The notes beneath the pieces are model-generated. The model saw only the letters and a list, made by a program, of their open reading frames with translations. It had not been told where the DNA came from and made no database searches. This document shows, in pieces, positions 37,449-50,793 of a DNA stretch of 64,000 nt. Positions within the stretch are counted from its first letter, which is position 1; each line of letters opens with the position of its first letter. The translations under genes and the position numbers were made by a program. Source of the stretch: Cokeromyces recurvatus (taxonomy: Eukaryota; Mucoromycota; Mucoromycetes; Mucorales; Mucoraceae); contig NW_026251404.1 in NCBI RefSeq assembly GCF_025118155.1, positions 372,001 to 436,000 of the forward strand. The letters are read 5' to 3'.

Positions 37449-37865
37449 AATACCATGTTGTGATATTTCTTATATAATATCAAATAAAAAATATTATAAA
37501 ATAAAAAGAACATAAAGACAAAAGAGTTAACGAGACCGAACAGTGGTTCTAAAGTTAATCATTCTATTGATGAATTAAATCGATAGAGTATCTATAAGAA
37601 TTGTTAAAGAGGTCTGTGATAAGATACGAATCAGAAAAGCGTTAATTACGACTTAATAAGATATGTTGTAGATAATGAAGTGTTAAAAGTTTTAATATTA
37701 TTTGATGAAATGGATTAAGAGAGTTTTTCAGGAGAATTTAGATAGAACTCCTTGAATAAATTTATGATCTGCATGTTTAATCAAGAAACATGACATTATA
37801 AGTCAGCTCATGACACATGTCTTTAGTGATCATTGCATGAATGTTACTAATATGTACAGCATTTC

Positions 37866-37868
<3 letters not shown>

Positions 37869-37907
<39 letters not shown>
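37869..37907. repeat. 39-base A tract, 3' flank of orphan gene
   Basis: Uninterrupted A run ending 10 bp before the stop codon of the minus-strand orphan gene. Confidence 0.95.
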
Positions 37908-37908
<1 letters not shown>

Positions 37909-37916
37909 GATTAATA

Positions 37917-38745
37917 TCAATTGCAATAACCTACTTTTACTTTGTCTAATCGTTCAAATAAAACACAAAGCACTTTCAAATCTGCTGTACAAGATGGGAG
38001 CCTTAATGAGCCCATTTTTCTGCTTGTATACAGGCCATCATCTTGTAAGTATGTCTCCGTAATTTCTCCTTCAGTTGCTGCTACCTGTATGCCTAAATTC
38101 TTCAATCCTTTCTTCATCTTATTCTTGATACAGGTAGCTCTGTAGACATAATCACCATTATTTTTAGATTCACGTAGAATCTTTCTTCTGTCTTCAGAAT
38201 ACCTAGCAAATTCAAAATTTAAAACATCATGACCTGCTGTACTAATAATTCTGAGATCAACTTTGTCTCCGATAGAGGTCATCCTATCACAGATAGTGTG
38301 TGCTTGCTTAGCTAAAGTAGAAGCTGTGTAGAGAAGTGGGGTCTTCTCCAACACTGTCTCTCCCCTATAAAGTTCAATAAAGAAGACAACATTTTTTTAA
38401 AAAAAAATTACAACACTATTCTTACCACTTCAATATGACATTTGGTGCATCACAAAAATATAATTCAAATATTGGGGTCCAAAGTTTATTCACAAAGTCA
38501 CTTTCAGTATATTTTTTTATATTATTATCGTTAAGTAAAAAGGAGGGTAAATACTGTATGGTTTTTAATCTATTGAAGTATTCATAATATGAAATTAGTA
38601 AAAAAGTACACAACACTGATTATTTTTGCATAATAACTAACATATGCGCATAGCACTCAAAGTATCTCTCCTTGTTTGTAAAAGCATGCTCTGCTTGTTT
38701 TTGCAAACACATCACATATGCTTGCTTTAAATCTTCAGCAGCCAT
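37917..38745 (-). CDS. Orphan protein, intact three-exon gene
   Basis: Exons 38745-38642, 38569-38426 and 38364-37917 join in phase to give 231 residues from a good ATG (MAAEDLKQAYVMCLQKQAEH). Central features are ESDFVNKLWTPIFELYF, ILKWGETVL, VDLRIISTAGHDVLNFEFAR and RKILRESKNNGDYVYRA, with a C-terminal LQDDGLYTSRKMGSLRLP. No catalytic motif or named domain is visible. It resembles a recurrent uncharacterised Mucorales family (recognition by memory only). The donor of exon 1 is gttagt. It is bordered by a 39-base A tract on one side and a 38-base T tract on the other. Unlike the nearby orphan loci it has no stop or frameshift, so it may be functional. Confidence 0.6.
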
Positions 38746-38764
38746 CTAAGTTCAGTAGTTAAGT

Positions 38765-38766
<2 letters not shown>

Positions 38767-38804
<38 letters not shown>
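38767..38804. repeat. 38-base T tract, 5' flank of orphan gene
   Basis: Uninterrupted T run 22 bp upstream of the orphan gene start; it mirrors the A tract on the other side. Confidence 0.95.
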
Positions 38805-38805
<1 letters not shown>

Positions 38806-39168
38806 ACAATACTTGAACCAAGGAATCAGTATACATTAACAAAATAAGGTCATACAAAGGAAACTAACCTTTTATATATGTGTATATATTAATATATAAA
38901 GTTATCATATTGCCTATTTTATATCACTATATCCCTTTTTATAAGGGGACGAAATGTACATTAAAAATAATATACTTAATATATAAAATATAGTGATTTT
39001 TATACACCTTCTTGATTAACTTATAATTCCCCCTGCCCCACCCCAGCCCTCTCTCTCTCTCTCTCTCTCTTCACTTTATCTAAATGTTCTACCCTCCGGA
39101 ACTATATAAGATTACTTTGATATTTAATAAACTGCATTTAATATATATATAAAAAAAAAGATGATTAA

Positions 39169-41064
39169 CTAAAGCTTTTTAAGCTTTTGAGTTGAAGGAG
39201 ATTGATTAAGAAAGCTGATCAAAACCAATAGTTTCTTAGAAATGAAATAAATAACCGATAAACCAAATGCTATCAATAAGACCAAAGCACCATAAAGATC
39301 TAAATTATGAGCTTTTATATAGGACATACGCTTATCAGCACTTTGACGATAAAGAAGTTTACCATCCTTATGAGTATATGCAACCTCTTCTACAATATCA
39401 GCACCACGAAGTACACTATGTTTAGAACGAATCTGCACAAGAGCCTGCATACGATTTACATTACTCATAATTTCTCCGTCTTTATCCGCCATGACCCTCT
39501 CAATTAATTCAACAGCTTGTTCAGTGGTAGAATCAGCTTTCAAAATCGCGCCCAATCCATGACGCTCAATCATCAAAGAGTTAGCAGGCTGATCACCAAA
39601 GAAGGGGAACATGATCATACGAGTGCCAGCATACATGGATTCATACCAAGAGCCTAAACCGCCGTGAGATATAAAGAGATTTGTAGAGGGATGCAAAAGA
39701 ATAGCAGCCTGTGGAGCCCATTTAGGGAATTGAATATCTGAATTCTTGCCATCAAATAGATCTTGAATGTTATAAGTAGTATTAGAGGAAGTTGTGATTG
39801 AATCAGGGAAGAGCCCCGCAGCATGAACAGTAGACCAAATAAAACCATCTAAAGTATTATGTTCAATACTTTCTAATAAACTACTCAAGATGAGTTGAAT
39901 ATGTTCTTCGGTAGGAGCAGCATGCTGACCAAATGCAATATAAGCAATATTTTTATGACCATCAAGGTATCTTTCAAGTTCCTCACTTAAAGGTGTATAA
40001 TGCTGAGATAAAATAGGACCTACAAATTCAACAAGGGGACCTAAAGGTCTTGGTGCCGAAAACCCAAATAAACTATTTATTAACTTCAAACTGTCCTTCC
40101 ATCGTTCTGAGGGATCTTGAATTTTGGCAGGAATGCCGACAGCCTTCTTTCGATCATTTATATCCTTTAAAGTTGGCCATAGTTGGTAAAGGTTGACATA
40201 AGGTCGAACCATTCTGTCCATGAAGCGTTCATAAAATGTTTGATGCTCGGTAGTAAAATCACTGATTAAGACCATATCATTATTGATGTAAGGGGCTCTA
40301 GAATCTTTTTTTTTTTTTTTTGTGTTAGCTAAATATTTATATGTATGTATGTATGTATGTATGTAGGTATGCATGCAAAGCAATGCCTATTAATAACCAT
40401 GAATTACCTTTCGTCATTTCGAAAGTAGAAGTAACAATGTAAGGAATATTCAAAGAAGTAGCTGCTTCTAAACAACTTTCAGCAAAATGATCGCACAAGA
40501 CTAGATCTACATTATTATCTCTAAAGTATTTATTTAAAAATTCGTAATCTAGAAATAATATTTAGAATTATATGATAACTTTTTTGCTTTGTTTAAGTAA
40601 ATACCTTTCTCAAAATTCTGAAATACAGTATTTAGAAGAAAGGTCATAAGCTTTGCAGTGCCTTCCTCTGTCAACTGCTTTAAGAGTGTTGCAATATTCT
40701 TATAATCAATAAAGACAGAAGGACCAGTAGAAACAGTCTTGACATTTAAATAAGGCTTACCAAAACGTGTATCTGTATCCTATTTATATACAGAGTTAGA
40801 AGAAAATAAAGTGAAATTAAATGAGTTTATATAACTTACAGAAGCTAAAAAACTAACATTATGACCTCTGCGACCAAGTTCATCGCTAATATCAAGTACC
40901 CAGTTGTAATGGGATGAGCCACCCATTATGCCAACGAATGCAATATTTTTGTATCCGTTTTTAGTATAAGTTTGTTCTAAGGAAAGTTTGTTACTTTGAG
41001 CTGCTATTAGTGAGGTAAACAAACAGCCAATTATTAATAAATTCAAGCTTATTTTATGTTTCAT
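39169..41064 (-). CDS. Membrane-anchored UDP-glycosyltransferase
   Basis: GT1-family transferase, 558 residues, exons 41064-40840, 40779-40605, 40548-40408 and 40304-39169. An N-terminal signal peptide (MKHKISLNLLIIGCLFTSLI) precedes FVGIMGGSSHYNWVLDISDEL and the acceptor-binding half. The UDP-sugar signature is FPKWAPQAAILLHPS, then FISHGGLGSWYESMYAG and MFPFFGDQPANS. The catalytic His would be in GSSHYNW. One C-terminal helix (about ALVLLIAFGLSVIYFISKK) is followed by a cytosolic tail ending KLKKL, which fits the K-x-K-x-x ER-retrieval pattern. The topology is that of animal ER UGTs. The substrate (sterol, lipid or xenobiotic) is unknown. Confidence 0.93.
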
Positions 41065-41615
41065 ATATGATATAAAAAGTGGTAAAAAAAAAATTGTATG
41101 AATATATTAAAGTTAATAAAATAAAGTGTAATGGGCTTGTTTATATACAAGAAGATCTGTCATTTAATTTGACTTGTTTCTCTGTAGATTTGATCGGATA
41201 AAATCAAAAACATCATTCCAAGTCAAAAAATAACAAAGAATAAAATAGTTGTACTACCCTCAATATATTAAATATGTATATAAAATAACATTTAGGATAC
41301 GAGTCAAAACTACAAAGTATATTCATATATAATTATCATTAAATAAAAAGTACTGAATAGCCATAAAGAAGTTCTATGTGTATATAATACTATAGAGAAG
41401 GAGAAAGGATCGGAAAATTTTTTACCGAGATCCGTACTAAAGCGGTCATTTTTTTTGACAGCATAGTACAGACATGACGAATTAATTTTTTTTTTTTCAT
41501 GTAACATGATGTTCATCCGAACTGGCTGAAAAAAAAATAAACAATATCAAAAAAAAAGAAATAATATTTATTTATTTAAGGCACTAATTTATAATATATA
41601 GAAATTATATCTTCT

Positions 41616-44072
41616 TTACACTAAAGCATCATATTCTTGTTTAAGAACCTTAACTTGATTAAATACATCATTAATACGTTTATCCAGATCGGGAGTAAAC
41701 ACCAATGCTTCAAGTGTTGCCATAAAGTTACCGCACTCTTTAAAGTTCTACATAAAAAAAAAATCAAGTTATTGTTCAAATTATTCAATCCACTTTTTTT
41801 AAAAAAAGAAAAAAAAAAACTTACCATACGAAGGATTTCTTTAAACCAACCTATTATCCATTTATAAGTCCAGTTTGATTCGGGATCAATTGTTGTATTT
41901 ATAAGATGTTCAAGAGTTTGAGAAAACTTTTGACAGACAGTCATAAAGACTTCCTTCTGTTCTCTCATAACAGTTGAAAGAGAATTCTCAACGATACGTA
42001 GTGAATCAAGCTCCTGTTGTTCTTCTGCTTCTGCCACTACAAATATTTCAAAAGATTAAATTAACTCTATTTATTTATCTATTATTTATCAGATTTATCT
42101 TACATTCATTATTCTCTGATTCAGCACGTTTAAGCTTATTTGCATTATGAAGTTCTTGGAAGTTCTCTAATTTGGCTCGAACTTGTACAACACGAGAATT
42201 AACTTTACTTAATGTGTTCTTTAAAATCTCCCAAATAAAAGCTCTATATATATGTATATTGTATTAGTGAATTAGTATTGAATTTATACTTCTATCTTTC
42301 CTCATATGCATATATATACCTTCCAGAGAATTGTAACTGATCTTCTTCAAATATCCAAGTAATGACTGATGTAGGATCAATAACACGATAGTTTAATAAT
42401 TTATCTAGAAGAATACCTAAAAACTATAAACAACAATAAAATTAAATACGCGTTGACATGGTTAGTTTTATTTATCTTTCTCTCTCTTTTACCTGTGTGT
42501 TATTTTTCCAAAATGATGCCACAATTTGGATTGTATGAAGACGACTTTCAGGTGTAGAGTTCAGTAATCTTAAAATATCCAAGTATCTTTCAACCACATT
42601 CAAGATATGAGAGAAACTCTTGGAACCTACTAATAATAAACACTGAACAAATATGTGTCGAACTGATTGATTCTGTTGTTGTTCATCAAGACCATCTGAT
42701 TTCATTACATTCTTATATTTTTCAAGCATAGTTTGAATTTCTTCTACTGTTTTTTTAGATCGAAGTGCATCAATAATAGCTTTAGCTTGAGCATATAAAG
42801 GATCCTTTTCATCGCTATATGCAAAGTTAGGTGCAGGTGCTACGGAAGGAACTAAACTATGAAATTCTTCAGGGATAACAGATTTGATACGGTCATAATA
42901 ACTGAGACGAATTTCCTTTTCTAAAGTTTCACGAATAAAGCATACTTGAGGATGATTAGGATCTAATGATAATACATCCATCCAGGCTTTCCAATCCCAT
43001 TGGAACCCAAAATTACTTAAATGATGAGAGAACCAATTCCAGAGACGAGAAACGCATTCTGTATCCATATCTGCTAAGCGATTAAAAAGTGTTTTAACAC
43101 TGCTACCCAAAGCTTTAGGGAATGTGGAAGTCTCAGCTCGACAGAGTTCAATGAAAACACATGAATAGAATACTTGACGAACAGGTGATTTAGGAAGAGC
43201 TAACAAATGAGAAAATATAGCCTAATACAGATGTAAGCTCACTTTTGTTTATGTTTATCTTAAAAGGAGTACTTACCTCGACTAAAATATTTGATAAATT
43301 CCATTTTCCAGGCTCATCGTCTTCATCCATAAATTCTGCTTTACTATCATTAGAAGGTGGAGATGGGAGTGGCAACTTGAAAAAGTTAGAATCAAAGCTT
43401 GTAGAAATAGCTAAAAGATAACGAGCACAGTCTTTACGATTGACTTCATAAAGATGCAGAATATCAAAGATAATATCTTGTAAAATAAAATATTCAATAC
43501 TGTTATGATCTGGAATATTAGGTAATGAATTCCCCTCTTCATCTACTAAAAGTTTCATGGGTGAGATAGGGGCAATATAAACAACATTATCAGTATGAGC
43601 TGGTACAATAAATCGAGGCAAATCATGTTGAAGAGCTGAAGTAAATTCTTTATCAAACCAACGATGAGGTTTAGGAAGAAGTGGAAGCTTATGTATGATA
43701 AATTTGTAATTAATTTTTTTTTTGAATAATCAAATAAAACCGATAGATAAATACTTACGTCCCAAGACTTTTCCTTTAATTCTTGAATAAGTGCCCAAAT
43801 GTGAGATAATCGCTAACATAAACAAAGGTAAAAGTTATAAGCTTATAACAAACATATACATATACATATATATATATATATATATATATTTACATCGTCT
43901 TGCTTAGGATCAAGCTTAGTTCCATTGTATTGTTTCAAAATGTTCAAAGTAGGGATGTTTCCTCTACGCTGCATATAAATTTCAATTTTTTTCAAGATTT
44001 GATCCAATTCAGAAAAATTACGTTCACTAATTTCGCCTGCACACTAATAATACAGCAGATAATGTTAACCAC

Positions 44073-44130
<58 letters not shown>

Positions 44131-45074
44131 TTCTTGTTTACCCAAGGAAGAGTTGTCAAGATAATATAAACGATACAATCTAAACGTCGACGAGGTTGAT
44201 TAGGCTGATCCAAGACAGTTAATAAATCATTAAGAAGACCACAATACATAGTAGGTAAAATGACATTTGAATTGACAAGTTCTCCATAAAATCTCAAAAA
44301 CTGCTTGACCTTAAACCAGTTTGATCCCGAGATGGCTTCTTCTAAAGTTTTGTTGAATTCTGCCATCAATTTGGCGACAATATCATGACTTGAAATATTC
44401 AACAAGCCTAATAAAGTACCATAAACTGGAGCTTTTGAAGGAAGTTCTGTGATGCTATTTATAATAAAATAAGTGTACTGATGCTTTCTGCATACTTTTT
44501 ATAATATATATATGTATATACCATGCTGTTAAAGTATCTTGAACAGTTGTTGGATATTTCGAATAGTCATTGTCCAGAATATTTTTCATTTTTGTCAAAT
44601 TGATTTGTAAATCAGGTGTAATCTATTAATGCATGAAGAAAATTGATTACTATTATTCTTTTAAAAGAAAAACATGTGTTAAATTATTTACCTTATCACC
44701 GATCTTAATAATCAAACCTTTTAAACGAATCTCTATATCTTCGAGTTCATCTTCTCTATTTTCTTGAGGAGGAGGAGGAGGAGGACGATCGTAAGGACGA
44801 CGCTGGTAATTGCCACCGTAATTACTTCTTCTATTATCTGTATTTTTGAAATAATAATAATAATAATAAAACAGTTAAATAACTGCATGTTCATTTACTA
44901 TGCAATTCTTCTTTACCTCTGTAACGGGAAGGGCCACCTCCACTACCTTTATAACGATTACCCCCACCTATTATTATTATTTTTTTAGAAAAAATATGAG
45001 TAACGCAGCTATATAAAAGCAAAAGATAAAGTACCTTCGTGATGGGATCTGTATCCTCTATTTTCGTAGCTCAT
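41616..45074 (-). CDS. CBC1: Nuclear cap-binding complex large subunit (CBP80/NCBP1)
   Basis: MIF4G-type alpha-solenoid that partners CBP20 on the m7G cap of nuclear RNA, acting in splicing, export and decay. Thirteen exons give 860 residues: 45074-45035, 44967-44917, 44837-44692, 44622-44522, 44454-44142, 44043-43894, 43812-43759, 43687-43277, 43221-42493, 42423-42320, 42243-42104, 42036-41825 and 41747-41616. A Gly/Arg/Pro-rich leader (YRSHHEGGGGNRYKGSGGG) precedes the first MIF4G domain (APVYGTLLGLLNI, WFKVKQFLRFYGELVN). Later blocks are SPVRQVFYSCVFIELCRAE, FLGILLDKLLNYRVIDP and WIFEEDQLQFSGRAFIWEIL, all typical of CBP80. All phases agree. The intron after exon 5 holds a 50-base A tract (44079-44128 on the plus strand). 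Confidence 0.95.
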
Positions 45075-47715
45075 TATCGAATTTAGCTGATTGCTTTCAG
45101 AGTCAAAATTAAATATGACAACGCGCTTATTTCTATTGAAAAAAAAAAAAACTAAAGGAGAAAAGAATATCACGTCACAAGTCTAGCGGGGTTATTATTT
45201 AATACGACTAAAGAATCAGACAAAAGCATTTATATAAAAAAAAACAGTACATAAGGCTATTTGTAACCAAAAGTACGAGATATCAAGAAATTGTATATAC
45301 CCATTTTTCCTAGTATTAAAATTTGAAAAGGATAAAGTATTAAGATACTCTGTTGAGAGTTACTAGTAGATGGATTATTCTTTGAAGAGGTTTATTGATT
45401 CAATGTACCACTATTAATGAGTTAAAAAAAATTGCCCTGATATTTATAAAATAATGATTTTACAATATCTAGCAGTACAAAATATCGACTAAAAAGTCTT
45501 CTTATTAATAAATAGTTTGATATGTTTACTTTAGTAAAGCCGTATATGATACACTATATTACATAAACAAGCAATGGTGGGATTGGTGGTGCCTGGATAC
45601 ATCAATAATATTGATCAGCCTGTTCAATAGTAAAATATAAGAGTGAACCCATAAAATGGATTCCTATCAATTCAGAATACTTGATTTAATAAGGTTTATC
45701 AACTGTATTTAGAATATTCAACACATTTATTTTCTTTCAAGTAAGATGGGTCAATGAAGTTCATTTTAATTTGTAGCTTACTCATTTCACACCTTTGCAC
45801 ATCATACCTCAAATTACTAATCTGAAGAGATAATAAAGTTCTTAAGAACTGTTAGATTACGTGTATATATTAGCTTGTTAAATTTAGTTATAAATTCCTT
45901 TGCTAATATCCATTATTTAATTTACATATAGCATATAGAGTCTGTATACATTTTCTAAAGCTTCCTTCTAGATACATAAATAAATATACGAATATACATT
46001 CCATGTATTATTTTAGAAGAATGTATACATAGATAATATAGTAGATGTTTGCACATATAAAGCCAAATGTTTATTTCTACTTTGGAATCTTTTGTCAATA
46101 ATCGTAATAATGATGTTTAATAGAAATGCTCAAATTTTGAAAACTTGAAAATTATTTTAGTATAATTAATTCTATGCTATAAAGCGTATTATAAACGCGT
46201 TTTTTTTTATTAAGCTTAATTATATTGATATTTATATTATTATCATTCTCAATAGCTTGCTTTCTTTTACATTCTTATACTTTAATATAATATAGGCTTA
46301 TGCTGAGATTGTATTATTATTATTATTTATAAGAAATTAAAGGCTTATGATTTATTGCTCATGATATTCAACATAATAATAAAAAAAAAGACGATATTAT
46401 ATGTGACAATTAAATAATTTATTATTTATTAAAAATTACAGAAGAGTAACCTTCCTCCTGTTGAGGCTAGTAGATTTACTTACCTATATTTTATTCTTTA
46501 GTATAAAATTAGTATTAGTTAATTTTAATGTTAGATATAATTTATATTATGTTTATTTACCTATTGCTGGTTTGTTTATTCACCACCACCATAACCAAGT
46601 AATATCAGAGAAAAATGAGTCCTATATGTATCTATATAAAAAAAATAACCTCATGAGCTTGCTGAATATTTAAACTCTGCTGCTGAAGTATGGCCTAGGG
46701 GGCTGTGTCATGGTCTTCCAAACGCAAGGGAGTCTTGACATCTTTCTTCTTTTCTTCTGCCATTGGACGAGTCCTCACCCCAGATCTTTAATACAACTTG
46801 CATACTTCAGCAGCACAAATCTCTTAAGGGTTCCTTAACTTTTAAATATTTTTCACCAAAGATCACCAGAAATTTTGATAATAAAAAAGTAGAGTAGAGT
46901 AGATTATAAGAAGAGAGAAGGGTTTGTGTGTGAATAATGAAAGAGAAAAAGAAAATTTGATTGTAGAAAAAGGCCCCTATTTATATTAATTTGAATTTGC
47001 TTGGATATACTAATTAAAAGGAGATAGTGTAAATTTAGGCAAGTTATTCATATTGCATTGAATCACATGCATAATTTATTTATTTTTGTACAATGTACTG
47101 TACTACTTTCGGAGGAAGGAAGTCCGATTGTTTTTAAGGAGAAAATAACAATAATAATAATACAATTTTATTTACTTATTCCACACTTTGATAAGAATTA
47201 TTATATTAAAAAATTGTATATTTTTATAATGGATTCTTTTTTTTTTCTTTTTATTTTTTACAAAGGGGAATCTAGAATAAAAGGAGGCGAAATGAATGAG
47301 AAGAATGAGAAGAAAAAGAAGAAAAGCCTCATGCAGATATAAACAAAGGAGAAGCATACATACTTGAAACTTGTACATGTTTATTTAAGCATGTAAATAA
47401 CGTTTTATCAAATGAGGGAATATGACTATTAGAGAATGTATAACATGCTATAATATTATTTTTAACTATGAAAAAGAGCACGACACTTTTTATATAATAA
47501 AGTAACTTCAAATATACTTTACAAAAGGGAGAAATAAAATAAACTTTCATTTATTTATTTAATTACAAGTTATAATTTTTACCATTTTCAGAATAGCTTT
47601 TGAACTGATCATCCACTTTTTTTTTTTTTTTTTTTTTTTTGTTGATCATTTTTGTGTTTCCCCAAAAAAAATAAACCTTTGTCCAGAACAATGTAATTTA
47701 ACACATATTATTTCT

Positions 47716-47755
<40 letters not shown>

Positions 47756-50700
47756 ATATATAAAAAGCATGCTATAATGCGAACTACAATATTTTTATCT
47801 GGAAGAAGAGTATGTGTATATATTTATTCCACACTATGAGTTGAAAGAAAAAAAAAAAGGGAGGAGGAATAAAAAGGAGAAAACGTTGAAATTAATTATC
47901 CAAACTCTAACAGAAAAAAGGGGGACACCAAAGATTAGCATACAAGAAAATTATATCATAATATGGTGTCTCACTATTTCTACTATAAGCTGTACTTGAT
48001 ACCGCTGTAACTTCTATAAATATAATAAAAAGGAGGAAAAAAATAACATATAAATGTAAAAGATAGCATATAAAAAGAACAAATTCACGACTAAGAAATG
48101 CAAAATAATATATTTTCTTCTGCGTATACAAAGCGATCCATGAGTAACTATTAAGAGAGCAAAAGTTATCAAACCTATACTCTGGAAGATATTGTGTTTT
48201 TACAAGATGATCCAGTATAAATGTTTCTCTCTCTCTCTTTTTTTTTTAATATTTAAACTGCGAAATCAATAGGGAAAAAAGTACCCCTAAAAGTAGATTC
48301 TCTACTAAAATTTGTGAAATATTGAAAGCTTCGCAAAAGAATTAATATAAATATTTATATAAGAACAGCTTTCAGCTACAGATACAGATCCAATTAATAT
48401 GAAGCAGTGTTCTAAAATTCTTAGGCTACAACTTATGCTCAATACTATTAATGTAATGTATTATTAATTAGAAAATAAATGGTCGTCTAGATATTGAATA
48501 TTTTTCTTTTATATGATTTCTATTCATTTAGTAAACATAAATACAATATGTTTAAAAGCCTAACAAGATTATCACTACTTATGATCTACGTTCTACATTC
48601 ATATTATTATAATTAAATTTTTTCTGCATTAAATAAATATAAATCTCCGTTAATAGAATTTCATACAGTGCCCATTATATTTTATATGAGTTATTCTTTC
48701 TTGTACCAAAAAGTTTGTTTTCTATATGCTGTCTCCTACTGAAGCAACTTCATCTTCTTGGCCTAAGAAGATGTAAAATAATTTTTAAAGCATGCAAATA
48801 AATAAATAAATAAAATAAAAATACATAAATCGATAAAAATACTAATGCTAATACGAAGACTGTCATTTCACCGGTCGAGTATTAAGATCAATGGGTGAGG
48901 GTAAGAGCGTATCATGAAATAGGTTATCTATTCTGTAAAGGATTATACAGATACAGCTGAATAATATTAGACTTCCTAGGGGGAAGAGTTATTCAAGATA
49001 AACAACAATAGTGGATTTTCAACAACGAACATTACCTAAAGACAACGCTATATATGTAAAGACATTTAAATAATTGCTATTGAGTGCAATACATGATTAG
49101 ATGGTAAGAGCAGAATTTAAACTTCTTTAACTAACTAGCAATTCATTGAAACATTAGTTTAGAGTGCAGCTATATTCACTGATGGGGCGTATGGGCAGCT
49201 AGAAAATGATGGTGTCGACATACGAGCTCGGCCTATAATCAGAAAGAAGTTTAGGGTTAGAACCTGAATAATAGTCCCTCAAGATTATCAATGAGGAGCC
49301 TAAAAAATAAAACTTATTGGATTAAATGCCTATCTAGTTAGGTTAAAGGTAGTATAAAAGTAAAACTATTTTTTTAGGGTTAGTTAGTTTAGGATTTAAG
49401 GTATTTCAAACATTTAAACTTTTAGATTATTAACAACAGTAAAATTAAGATATTTATATATTCATATACATAAATCAAATATATCTTGAACTAAATCAGA
49501 TAATTAGCAGCCTTTTAGGACAGTATATTCAAGTATTTACTTGTATAATAATAAGAAACAGTCTAATTATAAAGTATTTAATTAAAGTTTTATTTTTCCT
49601 TTTTATAAATGTGACTACAGTATTTAAATAGTGTAGGGCTTTTAGCACAAGACTACTCTATTTATACAGTAAGCTATGTAATATACGTTATCATCACTAC
49701 TTGAAATAATAAAAATAAACTAGAGGTAAAATACGTGAGATTTGTTAATACTTTTTATTTTTTATTACATTAGTCAAAAACTAACTGAGGAAAAAGGAAA
49801 TTATTCTGTTATTTATACATTTTGTATGGTTGCCTTATTAATGCTTTATTTGTCCAATTTGTAAACAACTGTGCTGTGTATGAACATTTAGTTTAATTTT
49901 TAACTTTGTTTTTGTATATGTTTATTTTATTATTATTTGTAAATACGACAACTCATAATAAACATCATTTTTAAATCATGAGCTATCCACTATTGCTAAT
50001 TTTTTTTCCGATAAAATAAATTAAACGGAACAAAGCTCATCTGAAAAGCTATTTTGTAGTATCTTTTTATAACATATTACAAATCTGGCAATCTATAGCT
50101 TTTAATGCTGTATGATAAGGTACAATAGAAGATAATGTTAGATCATTTTTTTCAAGGGATAGCTTGAAGAGGAAGCAGTGAATATTATCAAAACTGCCCA
50201 CTAGATCTGGAAGAGGCAACTCTTATATTATTACATTTGTATAAATGTTGACTCGGGAGATTTGATTGTTTTTTTAGTAGATGACAAATACTTTATTGTG
50301 GGTAACAATGACAATATCATTTTTGATTGAGGCATAGATGAGCTAAAGGACAAGAATATCATCAGTAGCAGCTTACACAGTTAGAATAATGGATAGAGAA
50401 CTAGAAGATGTACTCAAAGGCATATACCTCTGTAGATGAATTTATGTTTATATTCTGCATTTAAAATTATTTCAAAAAAAAAAAAAATCGTTTTGACGCG
50501 TGCTCTGTGCACTTTCATCTTTTGTTGCTTCACAACGAATATAAATAGTATATAAATAATAAACACCTAAACAGACTTCTTTTGCAACAACCAGGAGCAG
50601 ATATCTTAATGATATATGCCGTTTTAATGGACACCATTATAATACCAAAACTGCAATTTTATTTAGAAGTTTTTGAGAATTGCATATCCATCAAAAGAAC

Positions 50701-50793
50701 GATGCTAATCTAACTTCAAAGACCGCCCAAGAAAGGAGAAAAAAAAACAATATTTATTTTATTTAATTTTTATTTTTAACTGTAACTTTAAAC
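45075..50793. promoter_or_regulatory. 5.7-kb divergent intergenic region (CBP80 / AP-2 mu)
   Basis: No complete gene found. It holds the structured inverted repeat at 46679-46815, a 24-base T tract (47617-47640) and a 38-base A tract (47717-47754). There are also coding-like scraps: 49166-49260 (ENDGVDIRARPIIRKKFRVR) and 50240-50375 (DSGDLIVFLVDDKYFIVGNN, then a stop). These look like decayed mobile or orphan sequences. Two isolated TTAGGGTTAG strings (about 49250 and 49377) are not arrays. Confidence 0.45.
46679..46815. other. Inverted repeat with GC-richer core, possible structured RNA or foldback element
   Basis: tgctgctgaagtatg at 46679-46693 is perfectly inverted as catacttcagcagca at 46801-46815. 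The 137-bp unit has roughly even base composition, unlike the surrounding DNA of about 25% GC. On the minus strand it also contains short ATG frames (MAEEKKKDVKTPLRLEDHD, and one reading LKIWGEDSSNGRRKEERC), so it could be a small gene. I see no U-snRNA, SRP or RNase P core motif. Confidence 0.6.

Noticed and set aside
46679..46815. U6 or other spliceosomal snRNA, suggested by ttcagcagcac
   Set aside because: No ACAGAGA core or other snRNA motif is present; only the end sequence is vaguely similar.
49250..49390. TTAGGGTTAG strings suggesting telomeric repeats
   Set aside because: Only two single, partial occurrences; no tandem array.
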